A DNA stretch of 64,000 nt from an uncultured bacterium. Lineage in GTDB: Bacteria > Actinomycetota > Coriobacteriia > Coriobacteriales > Atopobiaceae. The notes under the pieces were generated by a model. It ran no database searches. It worked only from the letters and a program-made list of their open reading frames with translations, and was not told the origin of the DNA. Location of the stretch: the NCBI GenBank assembly GCA_905214865.1, contig CAJMNO010000009.1:1-64000 (forward strand), read 5' to 3'. The position numbers were made by a program, and so were the translations under genes. Positions 43,337 through 53,155 of the stretch are shown one piece after another; within the stretch, counting starts at the first letter, position 1, and each line of letters begins with the position of its first letter.

Positions 43337-44623
43337 ATGCATGGAGAGAGACCCGTGCGAAGGCCGCTCGCAAAGGTGCTCCTCGCGTCGGCGGCAGGCC
43401 TGCTCATGCTTGCGACCCCCGCGGTGGCGAAGGACTCCGGCGCCGTCCGCATGCAGAGGCTGTACAACCCCAACAGCGGGGAGCACTTCTACACCGCCAA
43501 CACTAACGAGCGCGACCACCTCGTGAACCTTGGCTGGAGCTATGAGGGCGTGGGCTGGGTTGCCCCCAGCAAGTCGAACATCCCCGTCTACCGGCTGTAC
43601 AACCCTAACGCCGGCGACCACCACTACACGATGAACGCGGCCGAGAGGGACATGCTGGTCAGGGTCGGCTGGAACTACGAGGGCATTGGCTGGTACTCCA
43701 GCGAGGCGCAGACCGTGCCCCTGTACCGCCAGTACAACCCCAATGCGAGGACGGGGACGCACAACTACACCCGGAACAAGGCGGAGAACGACAGCCTCGT
43801 CCGCGCGGGCTGGCGTGCGGAGGGCATCGGCTGGTACGGCGTCGACCCGTCGCTGGCACCCGTCGACGACTTTGACCACGACACCGGCTACGCGGTCATC
43901 GAGGCCCGCATGACGCTCAGGGGCAGCGGCACCGGCTACCATGCCAAGGTCGACATCGCGTGCAACGGGCACCCCGGCGTCGCCTCCTTTGGCATCCAGT
44001 ACGAGCACAACATGCGCTACGCCCACAAGGGCCCCGGCGGCACCAACAGCACGGCCTTCCTGCTCGAGAACGTGATGGACCACGCCGCGGAGGCGGGGCT
44101 GGAGGGCAAGAGCTACACCTTCATCCAGAACGCCCAGCTTGGGCAGTCCTACCTCATCAGGCTCTCGTGGCACAAGGACACCAACACGCTCCACTGCTAC
44201 GTGAACAACGAGGAGGTATTTGCGCAAAAGACGACCTTCCAGCCCCCGTTCACGTTTGCCGTCGAGGGGAGCGTCGAGAGGAACGGGGACTCCATCTCCG
44301 CCAGCTTTGACCACGTGAAGGTGAAGGCGGGAGACGGTAAACAGGCCTACGGTTACCAGACGGATGACTTTGGGACCATCGGGACTTGGAACGACAGCAA
44401 CGATTTCTTTGGCCTCCAGGCAAAGCTGACAAACCCGGGCTATGCCGTGGACGTGGATGGTCCCACGCGCTCCAACGCGTTCGACGCGTCGATGACCGTG
44501 ACCGGGACCGCGCGTCTCGACCCGCGCTACGACTGGGACACCTGCTTCCAGCTCGTTGAGCCCACCACGGGCTCCAAGAACCGTCCGCTCTCGGGGATGG
44601 TCAACATCCCCCAGACGCAGTAG
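43337..44623 (+). CDS. Secreted protein with three DUF5648-type repeats and a beta-sandwich-like C-terminus
   Basis: A 428-residue exported protein. Signal peptide about 1-31 (ends PAVAK). Three repeats of about 45 residues follow (about 38-172): LYNPNSGEHFYTANTNERDH...GWSYEGVGW, LYNPNAGDHHYTMNAAERDM, and QYNPNARTGTHNYTRNKAEN. These match the repeats of the CotH protein at 8935-12369. The remainder (about 180-428) is beta-rich, with FGIQYEHNMRYAH and LSWHKDTNTLHCYVNNEEVF, resembling laminin-G or lectin-like sandwiches; that fold is a guess. ATG 43337 is chosen over upstream starts because the signal peptide begins here and AAGGGAAGAG precedes it. It sits downstream of the hairpin arrays. Confidence 0.8.
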   Translation: MHGERPVRRPLAKVLLASAAGLLMLATPAVAKDSGAVRMQRLYNPNSGEHFYTANTNERDHLVNLGWSYEGVGWVAPSKSNIPVYRLYNPNAGDHHYTMNAAERDMLVRVGWNYEGIGWYSSEAQTVPLYRQYNPNARTGTHNYTRNKAENDSLVRAGWRAEGIGWYGVDPSLAPVDDFDHDTGYAVIEARMTLRGSGTGYHAKVDIACNGHPGVASFGIQYEHNMRYAHKGPGGTNSTAFLLENVMDHAAEAGLEGKSYTFIQNAQLGQSYLIRLSWHKDTNTLHCYVNNEEVFAQKTTFQPPFTFAVEGSVERNGDSISASFDHVKVKAGDGKQAYGYQTDDFGTIGTWNDSNDFFGLQAKLTNPGYAVDVDGPTRSNAFDASMTVTGTARLDPRYDWDTCFQLVEPTTGSKNRPLSGMVNIPQTQ

Positions 44624-44647
44624 GGCAGAGCAGGGGAGAAGGACAAT

Positions 44648-44685
44648 CGCCAGGGGGCGGGCCAGCGGTGGCCCGCCCCCTGGCG
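44648..44685 (+). terminator. Terminator hairpin after the secreted repeat protein gene
   Basis: CGCCAGGGGGCGGGCC pairs perfectly with GGCCCGCCCCCTGGCG around a 6-nt loop (44648-44685), 24 nt after the stop. The tail TCGTTGCC is weakly T-rich. Confidence 0.65.
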
Positions 44686-44773
44686 TCGTTGCCGCCAGCA
44701 ATCCCGCCGGCATTCGGTGCGCTCGGGGCGAAGCGGCAGACACGATACGGCCCCTCTCGCCCCGGTGGTGCCC

Positions 44774-46264
44774 CTACAGCCCGAGCTCCCAGAGGTTGGT
44801 CCACCCGCACAGCGGGAGTCCGGGGTAGGGGTTCCAGATGGGACGGTGCAGGCTAAAGCCGCAGCGGTGGTAGAGGACGTTGGCGGGAACGTTCTCCGGC
44901 GCGGTGTTGATGCGAATCACCGTGCAGCCGCGGCGGCGCGCCTCGGCGACCGCGGCGGAAATGAGCGTCTCGCCCACGTGGCTGCCCCTGGCGGCAGGGT
45001 CCACAGCCAGGAGGTGCATGGTGAGGGAGGCCCCGGCGGGAAGCGTTGGCCAGTCGGCCCCCGTCCCGTCCAGGGCGTCGTCGAGGTCGAGCGACACCGC
45101 GCCCAGCGGATGCGCCCCCGGGCGTGGCGTCCCGTCCCTCTCCACGTCCCCCTCGTCAAAGGCGCACCAGGTCAGGCCCTCCCGGGCATAGCGCGCGGCA
45201 AGCCCCTCGGGAGGCCAGACGCCGCGAACCCAGCCCGACGTCCCCGAGCGCTCCTCCGCGTCGTCCACCCGGTCGTACAGTGCCTCGAGTTCCGGGACCC
45301 AGCCCCCGTCGACGCGTGCCACGAAAACGCCCGCCGCCGGTCGCGCGGGACCCGCGACGGGGAGGCGCAGGTCGTTCTGCGCCACGGTCTGCAGCAGGAC
45401 GTCGGTGCACCAGAGCGGCTCGTGCTTGGGGATGGTGTGGTCGCAGCCGGGGACGGTCACCTGGCGCACGCGGTCGTTTCCGCCCGAGCGCAGCCCCTCG
45501 ACGATTTGGCGTGTCTGCCAGGGCCTGATGCAGTCGAACTCGCCCACCACGACGGTCGCGGGGCAGCGCACCGACGAGAGGGACGCGGGGTCTATGTGCG
45601 GCTCGTCCACCATCAGTTGCAGCAGCTCGGCGTTCGTGCGCGCGGCGGTGGCATCCGGCATGAGGAGCGTCGGGTCCACGGGCCCGGCATCCCCAAGCGA
45701 GTCGAGCCAGTCCGCCCACGCGTGGAGCGACCGTGCCGTCCCCTCAACGTCCCAGTCGCCGTCGTCCACGCCCTCGGGGCACAGGTTGGCCCCCATGGCC
45801 ACGAGGCTCAGCACGCGCTCCGGGCAGTCTCGAGCCAGGATGAGCGCCTCGATGCCGCCGTCCGAGAAGCCCAGCACGTGGAAGAGCGTGACCCCCAGGC
45901 GGGCGAGAACCGCGAGGGCATCCGACGCCATGAGCTCGTAGGTCAGGGGTGCCGTCCCGCGGGTCGACCTGCCCTGGGCGCGCGAGTCGATGGCGACGAC
46001 GGAGCGGCCCGTCGCAACCACGGCGTCAATCGTGGGGCCAAAGATGCCATGCTCCTCTCCGTTGCCGTGGAGCAGGACCACGGGTGGCACGCTGCGGTCG
46101 ATCGCAAAGGGCGTGCCGGGCTCGTCCCGCACCCCGTCGGGGGCGTAGACGAAGGCGGCGATCTGCGCCCCATCGGGCGCGGGCACGTGCAGTGCCGCGG
46201 CGGGCGCGGCGTGGGGCCGCTCGTAGGGGCTGGGAAAGTGGAGGCTTGGGGGCACGGGTGCCAT
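44774..46264 (-). CDS. Fusion of alpha/beta hydrolase and GNAT acetyltransferase
   Basis: A 496-residue two-domain protein. Residues about 20-285 are an alpha/beta hydrolase: oxyanion LLHGNGEEH, nucleophile elbow GFSDGGIEA (Ser), acid in VVGEFDCI and catalytic His in VPGCDHTIPKHEP. Residues about 300-496 are a GNAT domain: VSLDLDD, LLAVDPAARGSHVGETLI (acetyl-CoA loop) and NVLYHRCGF. The join is continuous with no frameshift. Start ATG 46264 has AAAGGAG upstream, while 46303 does not. The substrate is unknown. The C-terminal WNPYPGLPLCGWTNLWEL is unusual for GNAT proteins. Confidence 0.78.
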   Translation of the reverse strand: MAPVPPSLHFPSPYERPHAAPAAALHVPAPDGAQIAAFVYAPDGVRDEPGTPFAIDRSVPPVVLLHGNGEEHGIFGPTIDAVVATGRSVVAIDSRAQGRSTRGTAPLTYELMASDALAVLARLGVTLFHVLGFSDGGIEALILARDCPERVLSLVAMGANLCPEGVDDGDWDVEGTARSLHAWADWLDSLGDAGPVDPTLLMPDATAARTNAELLQLMVDEPHIDPASLSSVRCPATVVVGEFDCIRPWQTRQIVEGLRSGGNDRVRQVTVPGCDHTIPKHEPLWCTDVLLQTVAQNDLRLPVAGPARPAAGVFVARVDGGWVPELEALYDRVDDAEERSGTSGWVRGVWPPEGLAARYAREGLTWCAFDEGDVERDGTPRPGAHPLGAVSLDLDDALDGTGADWPTLPAGASLTMHLLAVDPAARGSHVGETLISAAVAEARRRGCTVIRINTAPENVPANVLYHRCGFSLHRPIWNPYPGLPLCGWTNLWELGL

Positions 46265-46283
46265 GGCCGCTCCTTTCGGGATG

Positions 46284-46314
46284 GCGGGCGAGAGGCACGG
46301 CACGTCTCGCCCGC
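46284..46314. other. Perfect 10-bp hairpin upstream of the hydrolase-GNAT gene
   Basis: GCGGGCGAGA (46284-46293) pairs exactly with TCTCGCCCGC (46305-46314), in the gap between the MetRS-like gene and the hydrolase-GNAT gene. It may back up the terminator or act as a leader. Confidence 0.4.
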
Positions 46315-46322
46315 AAATCGCA

Positions 46323-46357
46323 GGAGGGGGACGGGGCCCACTCGCCCGTCCCCCTCC
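46323..46357 (-). terminator. Terminator of the MetRS-like gene
   Basis: GGAGGGGGACGGG (46323-46335) pairs perfectly over 13 bp with CCCGTCCCCCTCC (46345-46357), 18 nt past the stop on the minus strand. The minus-strand tail is TGCGATTTGCG. Confidence 0.65.
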
Positions 46358-46375
46358 GTCAGATGCTCCTTGGCG

Positions 46376-48412
46376 CTACCTTCTCTCGGGATGCTTGGGG
46401 AAGAAGTCAAAGCGCGGCGGCAGCTCCACCAGCGCGTGCTCCGCGGGGTCCTCGCCGAGGGCGCGGGCCAGCTGCGTGGGGTTCTGGAACGCGTGGTCCC
46501 AGCTGAAGAAGTCGTCCTTGGAGAAGGCCAGGTGCTCGCAGATGGCCTCGCAGCCAAAGGGGGCGGCGGGGTGCATGAGGAGCGTGGTGGTCCTCAGCGC
46601 CGCGAACGCGTTGGCCAGCGCCGCCTGGTAGGCGGTGTCGTCGCCCTTGGCCGCCTTGGACTCGTCTCCCCAGCGCTTGTTGGCGTCGCGCGCGAACGCC
46701 TCCGCAACGGCGAGGGCGCCGTGGGCGTCGAAGTCGTGGGCAAAGCGCTCGTACTCAAGGGTCGCCCTCTCGCACGCCTCCATCACGTCGTCGGCGGCGT
46801 CGCAGGTGGGAAGGTGACCTCCGCAGGCGTTCTGGGCGCCATAGAAGCAGCTGCGCGCCAGGCGGTTGAAGATGTTGGAGAGGAACGCGGACTCCTTGAG
46901 CGCGGGGTCCACCACGCGCGGGTCGTCCCTCACCAGCACCTCCTCGCCGGTCTTCTTGTCGCGATGGCTCACGCTGGTGTCGTAGGGCTTGGGCGAGAAG
47001 GACACGGCCTTCTGGTCAAGGCCAAGGCTCAGCCAGTGGCAGCGCAGCTGCTCGGGCGTGTAGTGCTCCAGCAGCTCGGCGGCCATGGGCGGCTTGATCT
47101 TGCCCGAGCTCGAGGCCTTCTTGTTCATGAAGAGGATGTGGTAGTTGGCGATGGGGGTGTCCTGGAACAGGCCCCAGTCGAGCGCCTCCCACAGGGCGGG
47201 CTGCGCCACGCAGTAGAAGTAGATGTTGTCCTGGCCTATGAACTGGTACACCTTGGCGTCGCCCGAGCACCACCAGTCGCGCCAGTCGTGGGACGAGAAG
47301 CGCGTGCCGCTGCCCTGCTCGTCCAACGCGAGCGCGGTCTGGACAAAGCTGATGGGCGCCCACAGGCTCTCGGGCCAGCACCACACCGTGAGCCCGCTCG
47401 TTCCGTCGAGCTCGGGCGCGGGGACCCCCCACGAGATGTTGCCCGTGATGCGGAAGGGGAGCAGCGTCTTGCCCGTACGGAAGCGCACGCCGGCCGCCTC
47501 GAGCTGGTCGCGTGCGCGGTCGCGTGCCTCCCAGTCCTCGAACTCGACGGAGAAGGACTGCTGGTTGCCCGTGGCCTCGCGCAGCGTGTGGGCGGGGAGG
47601 CTGGGCTCCACGGCGTCAAACGCCTCGCGGAACTTGTTCTGCACGTAGATGATGGGCGCCGCCAGGGACTCCCGCACCGTCTTGGTGACGATGGGGCGGA
47701 CCTGCGGGTCAACGTCCCACTCGTCCATCAGCGACTCCAGGGTGTCCTTGAAGCCCGGGAGGTCAAAGTACCAGTTGTCGACCGGCCTGAGCTCGGGGCG
47801 CGTGCCCGTGAGCTGCGAGACGGGGTCGATGAGCTCCTCGGGGTCAAACTGGTGGCCCAGGTCGCACTCGTCGGCGTAGGCCTTCTCGCTCTTGCACCCC
47901 TTCACGGGGCAGCGGCCTATGACCTGCCTGCCGTTGAGGAACTGGCCCGCCTCGACGTCAAAGAACTGCTTGGTCGACATCTTGTGCAGGTACCCGCGCT
48001 CCCACAGGCGCCTCAGCACCTGTGCGGTGAGCTGCTCGTGAAAGCCCTTGGCGGGCTCCAGGCCCGAGCCGGCGAAGAGGTCGAGCGAGATCCCGTACGC
48101 CTCGAGCGCCTGGCGCTGCGCCTCGTGGTTGGCCGAGACGTAGTCCACGATGCTCCCGTCGTACCCCTCGCCCTCGACCTTCTTGCGATAGCCCTCCATG
48201 ATGGGGGAGCCGTAGCAGTCGGTGCCCGAGACAAAGACCACGTTGTGGCTGCCGATCCTGTCACGCAGGAAGCGTGCAAAGAAGTCGGCGGGCACGAAGA
48301 CGCCGCCGATGTGACCAAAGTGGAGGTTCTTGTTGCCATAGGGCATGCCGCCCGTGATGACCGCCCGCTTGGGGAAGGTTGGCCTCTCGGCCGAGGAGAC
48401 GTTCGAAGGCAT
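46376..48412 (-). CDS. Divergent methionyl-tRNA synthetase-like class I tRNA ligase
   Basis: A 678-residue class I synthetase fold. The HIGH equivalent is HFGH (residues 31-34). The next landmark reads VSGTDCYGSPI, where standard MetRS has a SDEHG-type motif. A zinc-knuckle region, CPVKGC...CDLGHQFDPEELID (about 175-200), and VDNWYFDLPGF are MetRS-like. The KMSKS loop is replaced by KKASSSGK. The C-terminal helical anticodon region is present, but no tRNA-binding OB domain follows. It may charge Met weakly, be a specialised second MetRS or have another role. Start 48412 follows AAGGA; 48448 is less supported. Confidence 0.75.
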   Translation of the reverse strand: MPSNVSSAERPTFPKRAVITGGMPYGNKNLHFGHIGGVFVPADFFARFLRDRIGSHNVVFVSGTDCYGSPIMEGYRKKVEGEGYDGSIVDYVSANHEAQRQALEAYGISLDLFAGSGLEPAKGFHEQLTAQVLRRLWERGYLHKMSTKQFFDVEAGQFLNGRQVIGRCPVKGCKSEKAYADECDLGHQFDPEELIDPVSQLTGTRPELRPVDNWYFDLPGFKDTLESLMDEWDVDPQVRPIVTKTVRESLAAPIIYVQNKFREAFDAVEPSLPAHTLREATGNQQSFSVEFEDWEARDRARDQLEAAGVRFRTGKTLLPFRITGNISWGVPAPELDGTSGLTVWCWPESLWAPISFVQTALALDEQGSGTRFSSHDWRDWWCSGDAKVYQFIGQDNIYFYCVAQPALWEALDWGLFQDTPIANYHILFMNKKASSSGKIKPPMAAELLEHYTPEQLRCHWLSLGLDQKAVSFSPKPYDTSVSHRDKKTGEEVLVRDDPRVVDPALKESAFLSNIFNRLARSCFYGAQNACGGHLPTCDAADDVMEACERATLEYERFAHDFDAHGALAVAEAFARDANKRWGDESKAAKGDDTAYQAALANAFAALRTTTLLMHPAAPFGCEAICEHLAFSKDDFFSWDHAFQNPTQLARALGEDPAEHALVELPPRFDFFPKHPERR

Positions 48413-48559
48413 GTGCGTCCTTAGTTCCGGCGCCGCAGGGAGCGGCAAGTGCAGTAACGGGGGAGATTATCCCACAACACGGGGGCCGCTGCGTCCCCGT
48501 GCGGGCGGTGGGGGCAGCGGTCCCCGGGCGCCTTGACGGGCGGGAGGTGCGGTGGGAGC

Positions 48560-49096
48560 ATGGCCGCCATGAGGGTCATCGAGGACATCGACGTCATGGG
48601 AGACGTGCGGCTCCAGCGGCTGCTGTCGTGGCTGGGCCTGGGCATCCTCGCGGGCGGGCTCGCCGTGGGGCTCGTCGCGTGGGGCGCCGGCGCCACGGAG
48701 GCACCGTCGCTCGCCGGCATCGTGGCCTATCTCGCCCTCTCGGCCGTCGCGCTTCCCGTCCACGAGCTCGTGCATGCGGGTGCCTTCCGACTCCTGGGCG
48801 GGCGGGACGTGCGGATTCGCTTTGGGTACCGCGAGGGGATGCTGTACACGGGCACGGACGGGGCCGTGCTTTCGCGCGGGCGGTTCGCCTGCGTCCTTCT
48901 CGCTCCCACTGTGGTCCTCTCCTGCGCCTTCGTGGCGCTGGGCGCCACGCTGGGGCTGCCGCTGCTGGCATGGACGTGCCTCTCCACCCACCTGGCTGGC
49001 TGCGTGGGCGACCTGGCGATGGCGTGGGAGGTCGCCCGCACGCGGGGGTGCACCCACGTGCGGGACACCAGCTCGGGCATCCAGCTCCTGGGGTAG
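48560..49096 (+). CDS. DUF3267 family membrane protein (putative zinc metallopeptidase)
   Basis: A 178-residue membrane protein with four hydrophobic segments (about 20-40, 48-65, 108-130, 132-148). HELVHAGAF at the end of the second segment is an HExxH zincin motif as in DUF3267 and site-2-protease-like families. A following Asp in CVGDLAM could be the third ligand. The start is uncertain between 48560 and 48569. No substrate can be inferred. It is divergent from the MetRS-like gene and convergent with the PEBP gene. Confidence 0.65.
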   Translation: MAAMRVIEDIDVMGDVRLQRLLSWLGLGILAGGLAVGLVAWGAGATEAPSLAGIVAYLALSAVALPVHELVHAGAFRLLGGRDVRIRFGYREGMLYTGTDGAVLSRGRFACVLLAPTVVLSCAFVALGATLGLPLLAWTCLSTHLAGCVGDLAMAWEVARTRGCTHVRDTSSGIQLLG

Positions 49097-49111
49097 GGGG
49101 TGGCGGGTCCG

Positions 49112-49642
49112 CTATGCCCTCGCGGGGAGGTCCGCCACCGCGTGGTCGATCACGTGGCCGCGCATGCCGTCGACCATCTCGCTCATCCAGAAGCCCTCGC
49201 GCAGGGGCAGCTCCGTGTCCAGCGCGAAGGCCGCGAGAGTGTACACGTGGGTGCGGTCGGGAGGCTGGGGCCCGTTGTAGCGGCACGCCAGGAGCGGGTC
49301 GGTGCTGCCGCCCGCCCACCTTGCGGCGCTCGAGTTTCTGCCCTGCACCATGCCGTGCTCGCCGAGGTTGGAGGCATTCTCGCCAAATCGGATGGTTCCT
49401 CCCTCTGCCTCCCTTGCGGGGATGTTGGCGGCGCACCAGTGGATCCACGGGAAGCCGCACACCGGGATGGAGTCAAAGTCCACGAACGCGAGGGCGACCG
49501 TCCTCGCCCCGTCCGGGATCCCCTCCACGGCAAAGGGGAAGGACGTGGTCGGCGTGCCCTGGTAGAGGTGCGCCGCGTCCGCGTGCTTTGCGTACCTGTC
49601 GGGGACCATGCCCCTCTCGTCCAGCTCGACCCGTATCCTCAT
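49112..49642 (-). CDS. YbhB/YbcL-type PEBP (Raf kinase inhibitor-like) protein
   Basis: A 176-residue phosphatidylethanolamine-binding-like protein. The ligand-pocket motifs are present in altered form: VDFDSIPVCGFPWIHWCAANIP and YNGPQPPDRTHVYTL, with the pocket His in IHW and the THVY. Bacterial members are cytoplasmic and of unclear function. GAAGGGAG before ATG 49642 decides the start over more distal ones. It is convergent with the DUF3267 gene (15-nt gap). Confidence 0.82.
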   Translation of the reverse strand: MRIRVELDERGMVPDRYAKHADAAHLYQGTPTTSFPFAVEGIPDGARTVALAFVDFDSIPVCGFPWIHWCAANIPAREAEGGTIRFGENASNLGEHGMVQGRNSSAARWAGGSTDPLLACRYNGPQPPDRTHVYTLAAFALDTELPLREGFWMSEMVDGMRGHVIDHAVADLPARA

Positions 49643-49715
49643 GGCGCTCCCTTCCGCGTGTGGATGGCTGCTAGAATTCTGTACCCAGACAACCTGGGGT
49701 ATACGGGGGAAACCG

Positions 49716-50489
49716 ATGAACGAGACCATCCGACAGTTGTTTGAGCGCACGTCCACGCGCGCCTTCTCGAACGAGCCCGTCTCCTCCGAGGACGAGAGGC
49801 TCATCCTCGAGGCAGCCTGCCAGGCGCCGACCGCGGGCAACCAGCAGCTCTACACGATCATCGTGGCGCGCGACCAGGCCGTGAAGGACGCCCTGGCCCG
49901 CTCATGCGACAACCAGCCAATGATCTCGCGCGCCCCGCTCGTGCTCGCCTTCTGCGCGGACATGCGCAGGTGGACCCGCGCCTTCGAGGAGGGCGGCTGC
50001 GACCCCAGGCCCGTCGGCGTGGGCGACGCCGCGCTCGCGCTGGAGGACACGATGATCGCCGCCCAGAACGCGGTGGTCGCCGCGCAGAGCCTGGGAATCG
50101 GCTCGTGCTACGTGGGCGACTTCCTCGAGAACTACGACGAGCAGCGCAGGATCCTGGGCCTTCCCGACCTGGTGCTCCCGGCCGCGCTGCTGGTGCTCGG
50201 CCACCCCGTCGGGGGCAGGAGGCCCCCGAGGAAGCCGGCGCGGTTCGACCTCTCGCTGGTGGTGAGCGAGGACTCCTACCGCGACCCGAGCGCGGAGGAG
50301 CTGCGCCGTGCCATCGCGACCAAGGAGGGCGTGGAGCCCGACGGCCCCGAGGCGGACCGGCGGCTCAAGGCGTTCTGCGAGCGCAAGTGGAACTCGGGCT
50401 TCTCGCGCGAGATGACCCGGTCCGTGGCGCAGATGCTCTCCCCGCTGGCCACGGGCTTTGACCAGTCGGACGAGGCGGGGGAGAGGTGA
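49716..50489 (+). CDS. Nitroreductase family flavoprotein
   Basis: A 257-residue FMN-dependent oxidoreductase. The N-terminus FERTSTRAFSNEPVSSEDE contains the FMN-phosphate Arg/Ser. APTAGNQQLYTIIV, AAQNAVVAAQSLGIGSCYVGD and LLVLGHPVG are typical of NfsA/FRP-like members. The substrate could be quinones, nitro compounds or flavin. GGGGGA lies 5 nt before ATG 49716. It overlaps queH by 4 nt (GTGA), so the two are co-translated, though a link to queuosine is not established. Confidence 0.87.
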   Translation: MNETIRQLFERTSTRAFSNEPVSSEDERLILEAACQAPTAGNQQLYTIIVARDQAVKDALARSCDNQPMISRAPLVLAFCADMRRWTRAFEEGGCDPRPVGVGDAALALEDTMIAAQNAVVAAQSLGIGSCYVGDFLENYDEQRRILGLPDLVLPAALLVLGHPVGGRRPPRKPARFDLSLVVSEDSYRDPSAEELRRAIATKEGVEPDGPEADRRLKAFCERKWNSGFSREMTRSVAQMLSPLATGFDQSDEAGER

Positions 50490-51163
50490 GCGGCCCCCTG
50501 GCCCCCGCCCCGCGCGACGGCCGCACGCCCATCCTGCTCCACGCCTGCTGCGGGCCCTGCTCCCTGGAGCCCGTGAAGTACCTGCGGCTCGAGGGCTTCG
50601 AGCCCACGATCTGCTGGACCAACCCCAACATCCAGCCGCTGGAGGAGCACGACAGGCGCCTGGGCGTGCTGCTCTCGTGGGCGCGCGACGTCGCGGGCGT
50701 GGACGTCATCGTCGCGGGAGACGACCGCGACGGCTGGGAGCGCTCGGTCGCCCCCGCAGCGTTCGACCGCGAGAGGCGCTGCCGGGCGTGCTACGCGCTG
50801 CGGCTCTCGGAGGCGTGCGAGGTCGCCCGCGAACGCGGCTTCGAGTTCGTGAGCACGACCCTGGCCGTCTCCCCGTACCAGCTGTTCGACGCGTGCCACG
50901 AGGTCCTCCGGGCGACCGCGCGGGCCAGGGGCCTCACGCCCGTGTGGCGCGACTTCAGGCCGCACTACCCGGAGTCCGTGGAGGACTCGCGGGCGCTCCA
51001 CATGTATCGCCAGAACTACTGCGGCTGCCGGTTCTCCGCCGCGGAGGCCGCGGTCGAGCGGCAGGAGGCGCGCGACCTGAGGAAGGCGGCCCACGCCGCA
51101 GAGCGGGCTGGGGATACGGTGTTGGCGGCATCGATCAGAGCGCGGATCGTCGCCAGGGGATAG
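50486..51163 (+). CDS. queH: Epoxyqueuosine reductase QueH
   Basis: A 225-residue enzyme of the DUF208 family, which reduces epoxyqueuosine to queuosine in tRNA in organisms without QueG. Iron-sulfur and metal cysteines are visible in HACCGPCSLEP (near residue 20), ERRCRACYALRL (about 97) and YCGCRFS (about 183). TTLAVSPYQ is also a family motif. The start is GTG, overlapping the nitroreductase stop. It lies just upstream of queA, the preceding step of the pathway. Confidence 0.92.
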   Translation: MSGPLAPAPRDGRTPILLHACCGPCSLEPVKYLRLEGFEPTICWTNPNIQPLEEHDRRLGVLLSWARDVAGVDVIVAGDDRDGWERSVAPAAFDRERRCRACYALRLSEACEVARERGFEFVSTTLAVSPYQLFDACHEVLRATARARGLTPVWRDFRPHYPESVEDSRALHMYRQNYCGCRFSAAEAAVERQEARDLRKAAHAAERAGDTVLAASIRARIVARG

Positions 51164-51250
51164 AGTAGAGGGCTTGGAGGGGTGCCGCCGCGGCGGCGCC
51201 GCAGGCAAGACGGGGCGATCCTCTCGCCCACCAAGGAGATTCCGCACACC

Positions 51251-52414
<1,164 letters not shown>

Positions 52415-52434
52415 CGTGCCTGGGGGAGAGGGAC

Positions 52435-52475
52435 GCGGCGGGGCCTTCGGGGTTGACTCCCGGAGGCCCCGCCGC
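52435..52475 (+). terminator. Terminator hairpin after queA
   Basis: GCGGCGGGGCCT (52435-52446) pairs perfectly with AGGCCCCGCCGC (52464-52475), 20 nt after the stop. There is no T-run. Confidence 0.55.
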
Positions 52476-52645
52476 ATGTCGCGACGTCGTTGCGGCCGGT
52501 CGCGCTGGCCGACGTGCGGGCGAGTGAGCTGATCGGAGAGGGGCGAGGGCGAGGAAGGGGTCGTGACGCCAGGCATTCCAGGGTCGAGGCGTTGCCGGTT
52601 GGGCGAGGCTGATGGGATGGGTCAGAGAATGGGTGCCAGAGACTG

Positions 52646-52857
52646 GTATCCGTGCCTGGGCTCGCACGGTTTTGGCGGCGGTATCGACCTGGTGGGACGG
52701 GTGCTTAGAAAACACGGTGCTTGCACGGGTTGCGGGCGCGGCGTGCTTAGAGATCCCGGCGCCCGCACGGTTTTCGGAGGGTCTGCCCGGTCCGAGCCCC
52801 GAGGAGACTAAGCATTCTGCGCCGGAATCCGTACAAGCCCCGGCGGGGCTAAGCACC
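52646..52857. repeat. Small repeat cluster with GTGCTTAG motifs
   Basis: Two direct copies of a 35-nt unit begin GTGCTTAGA at 52701 and 52743 (42-nt period) and end GCACGG-GTT/TTT-CGG. The end part alone occurs once more near 52664. CTAAGCA occurs in reverse orientation at 52808 and 52849, giving a head-to-head pattern. It lies in the 740-nt gap between queA and the coiled-coil gene. No gene is supported in that gap. Confidence 0.5.
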
Positions 52858-53155
52858 GGGGCCAACGGCGCTGCGAGCGCCAGCAGGATCAGGCGTCGTT
52901 CCCTGTAGCTCGTGTGCGTTTCAGATGGGCGGGCCTGCTCGCTCAACGTTCGCATATGAGAGGGGCTTCCGAGAGAGGCGTCGCGCAGGCAAGACGCTGG
53001 GGCGGGAGCGATCGCGTGGCGCCGTGAAGGCCGCGGCGGGGGAGACCTCGCGCCCCCTTCCCTGGGCACTTGAGGCGGGAGGGGCCCCACAACGGCTGCG
53101 GGACCCCTCCAGATGCCGATGGCCCTCGGCGAGAACGGCGCGCGGGGCGCCGCGG

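Noticed and set aside
49240..49260. GTGTACAC core inside the PEBP gene
   Set aside because: It is a chance match in coding sequence; the flanking arms do not pair and the module spacing is absent.
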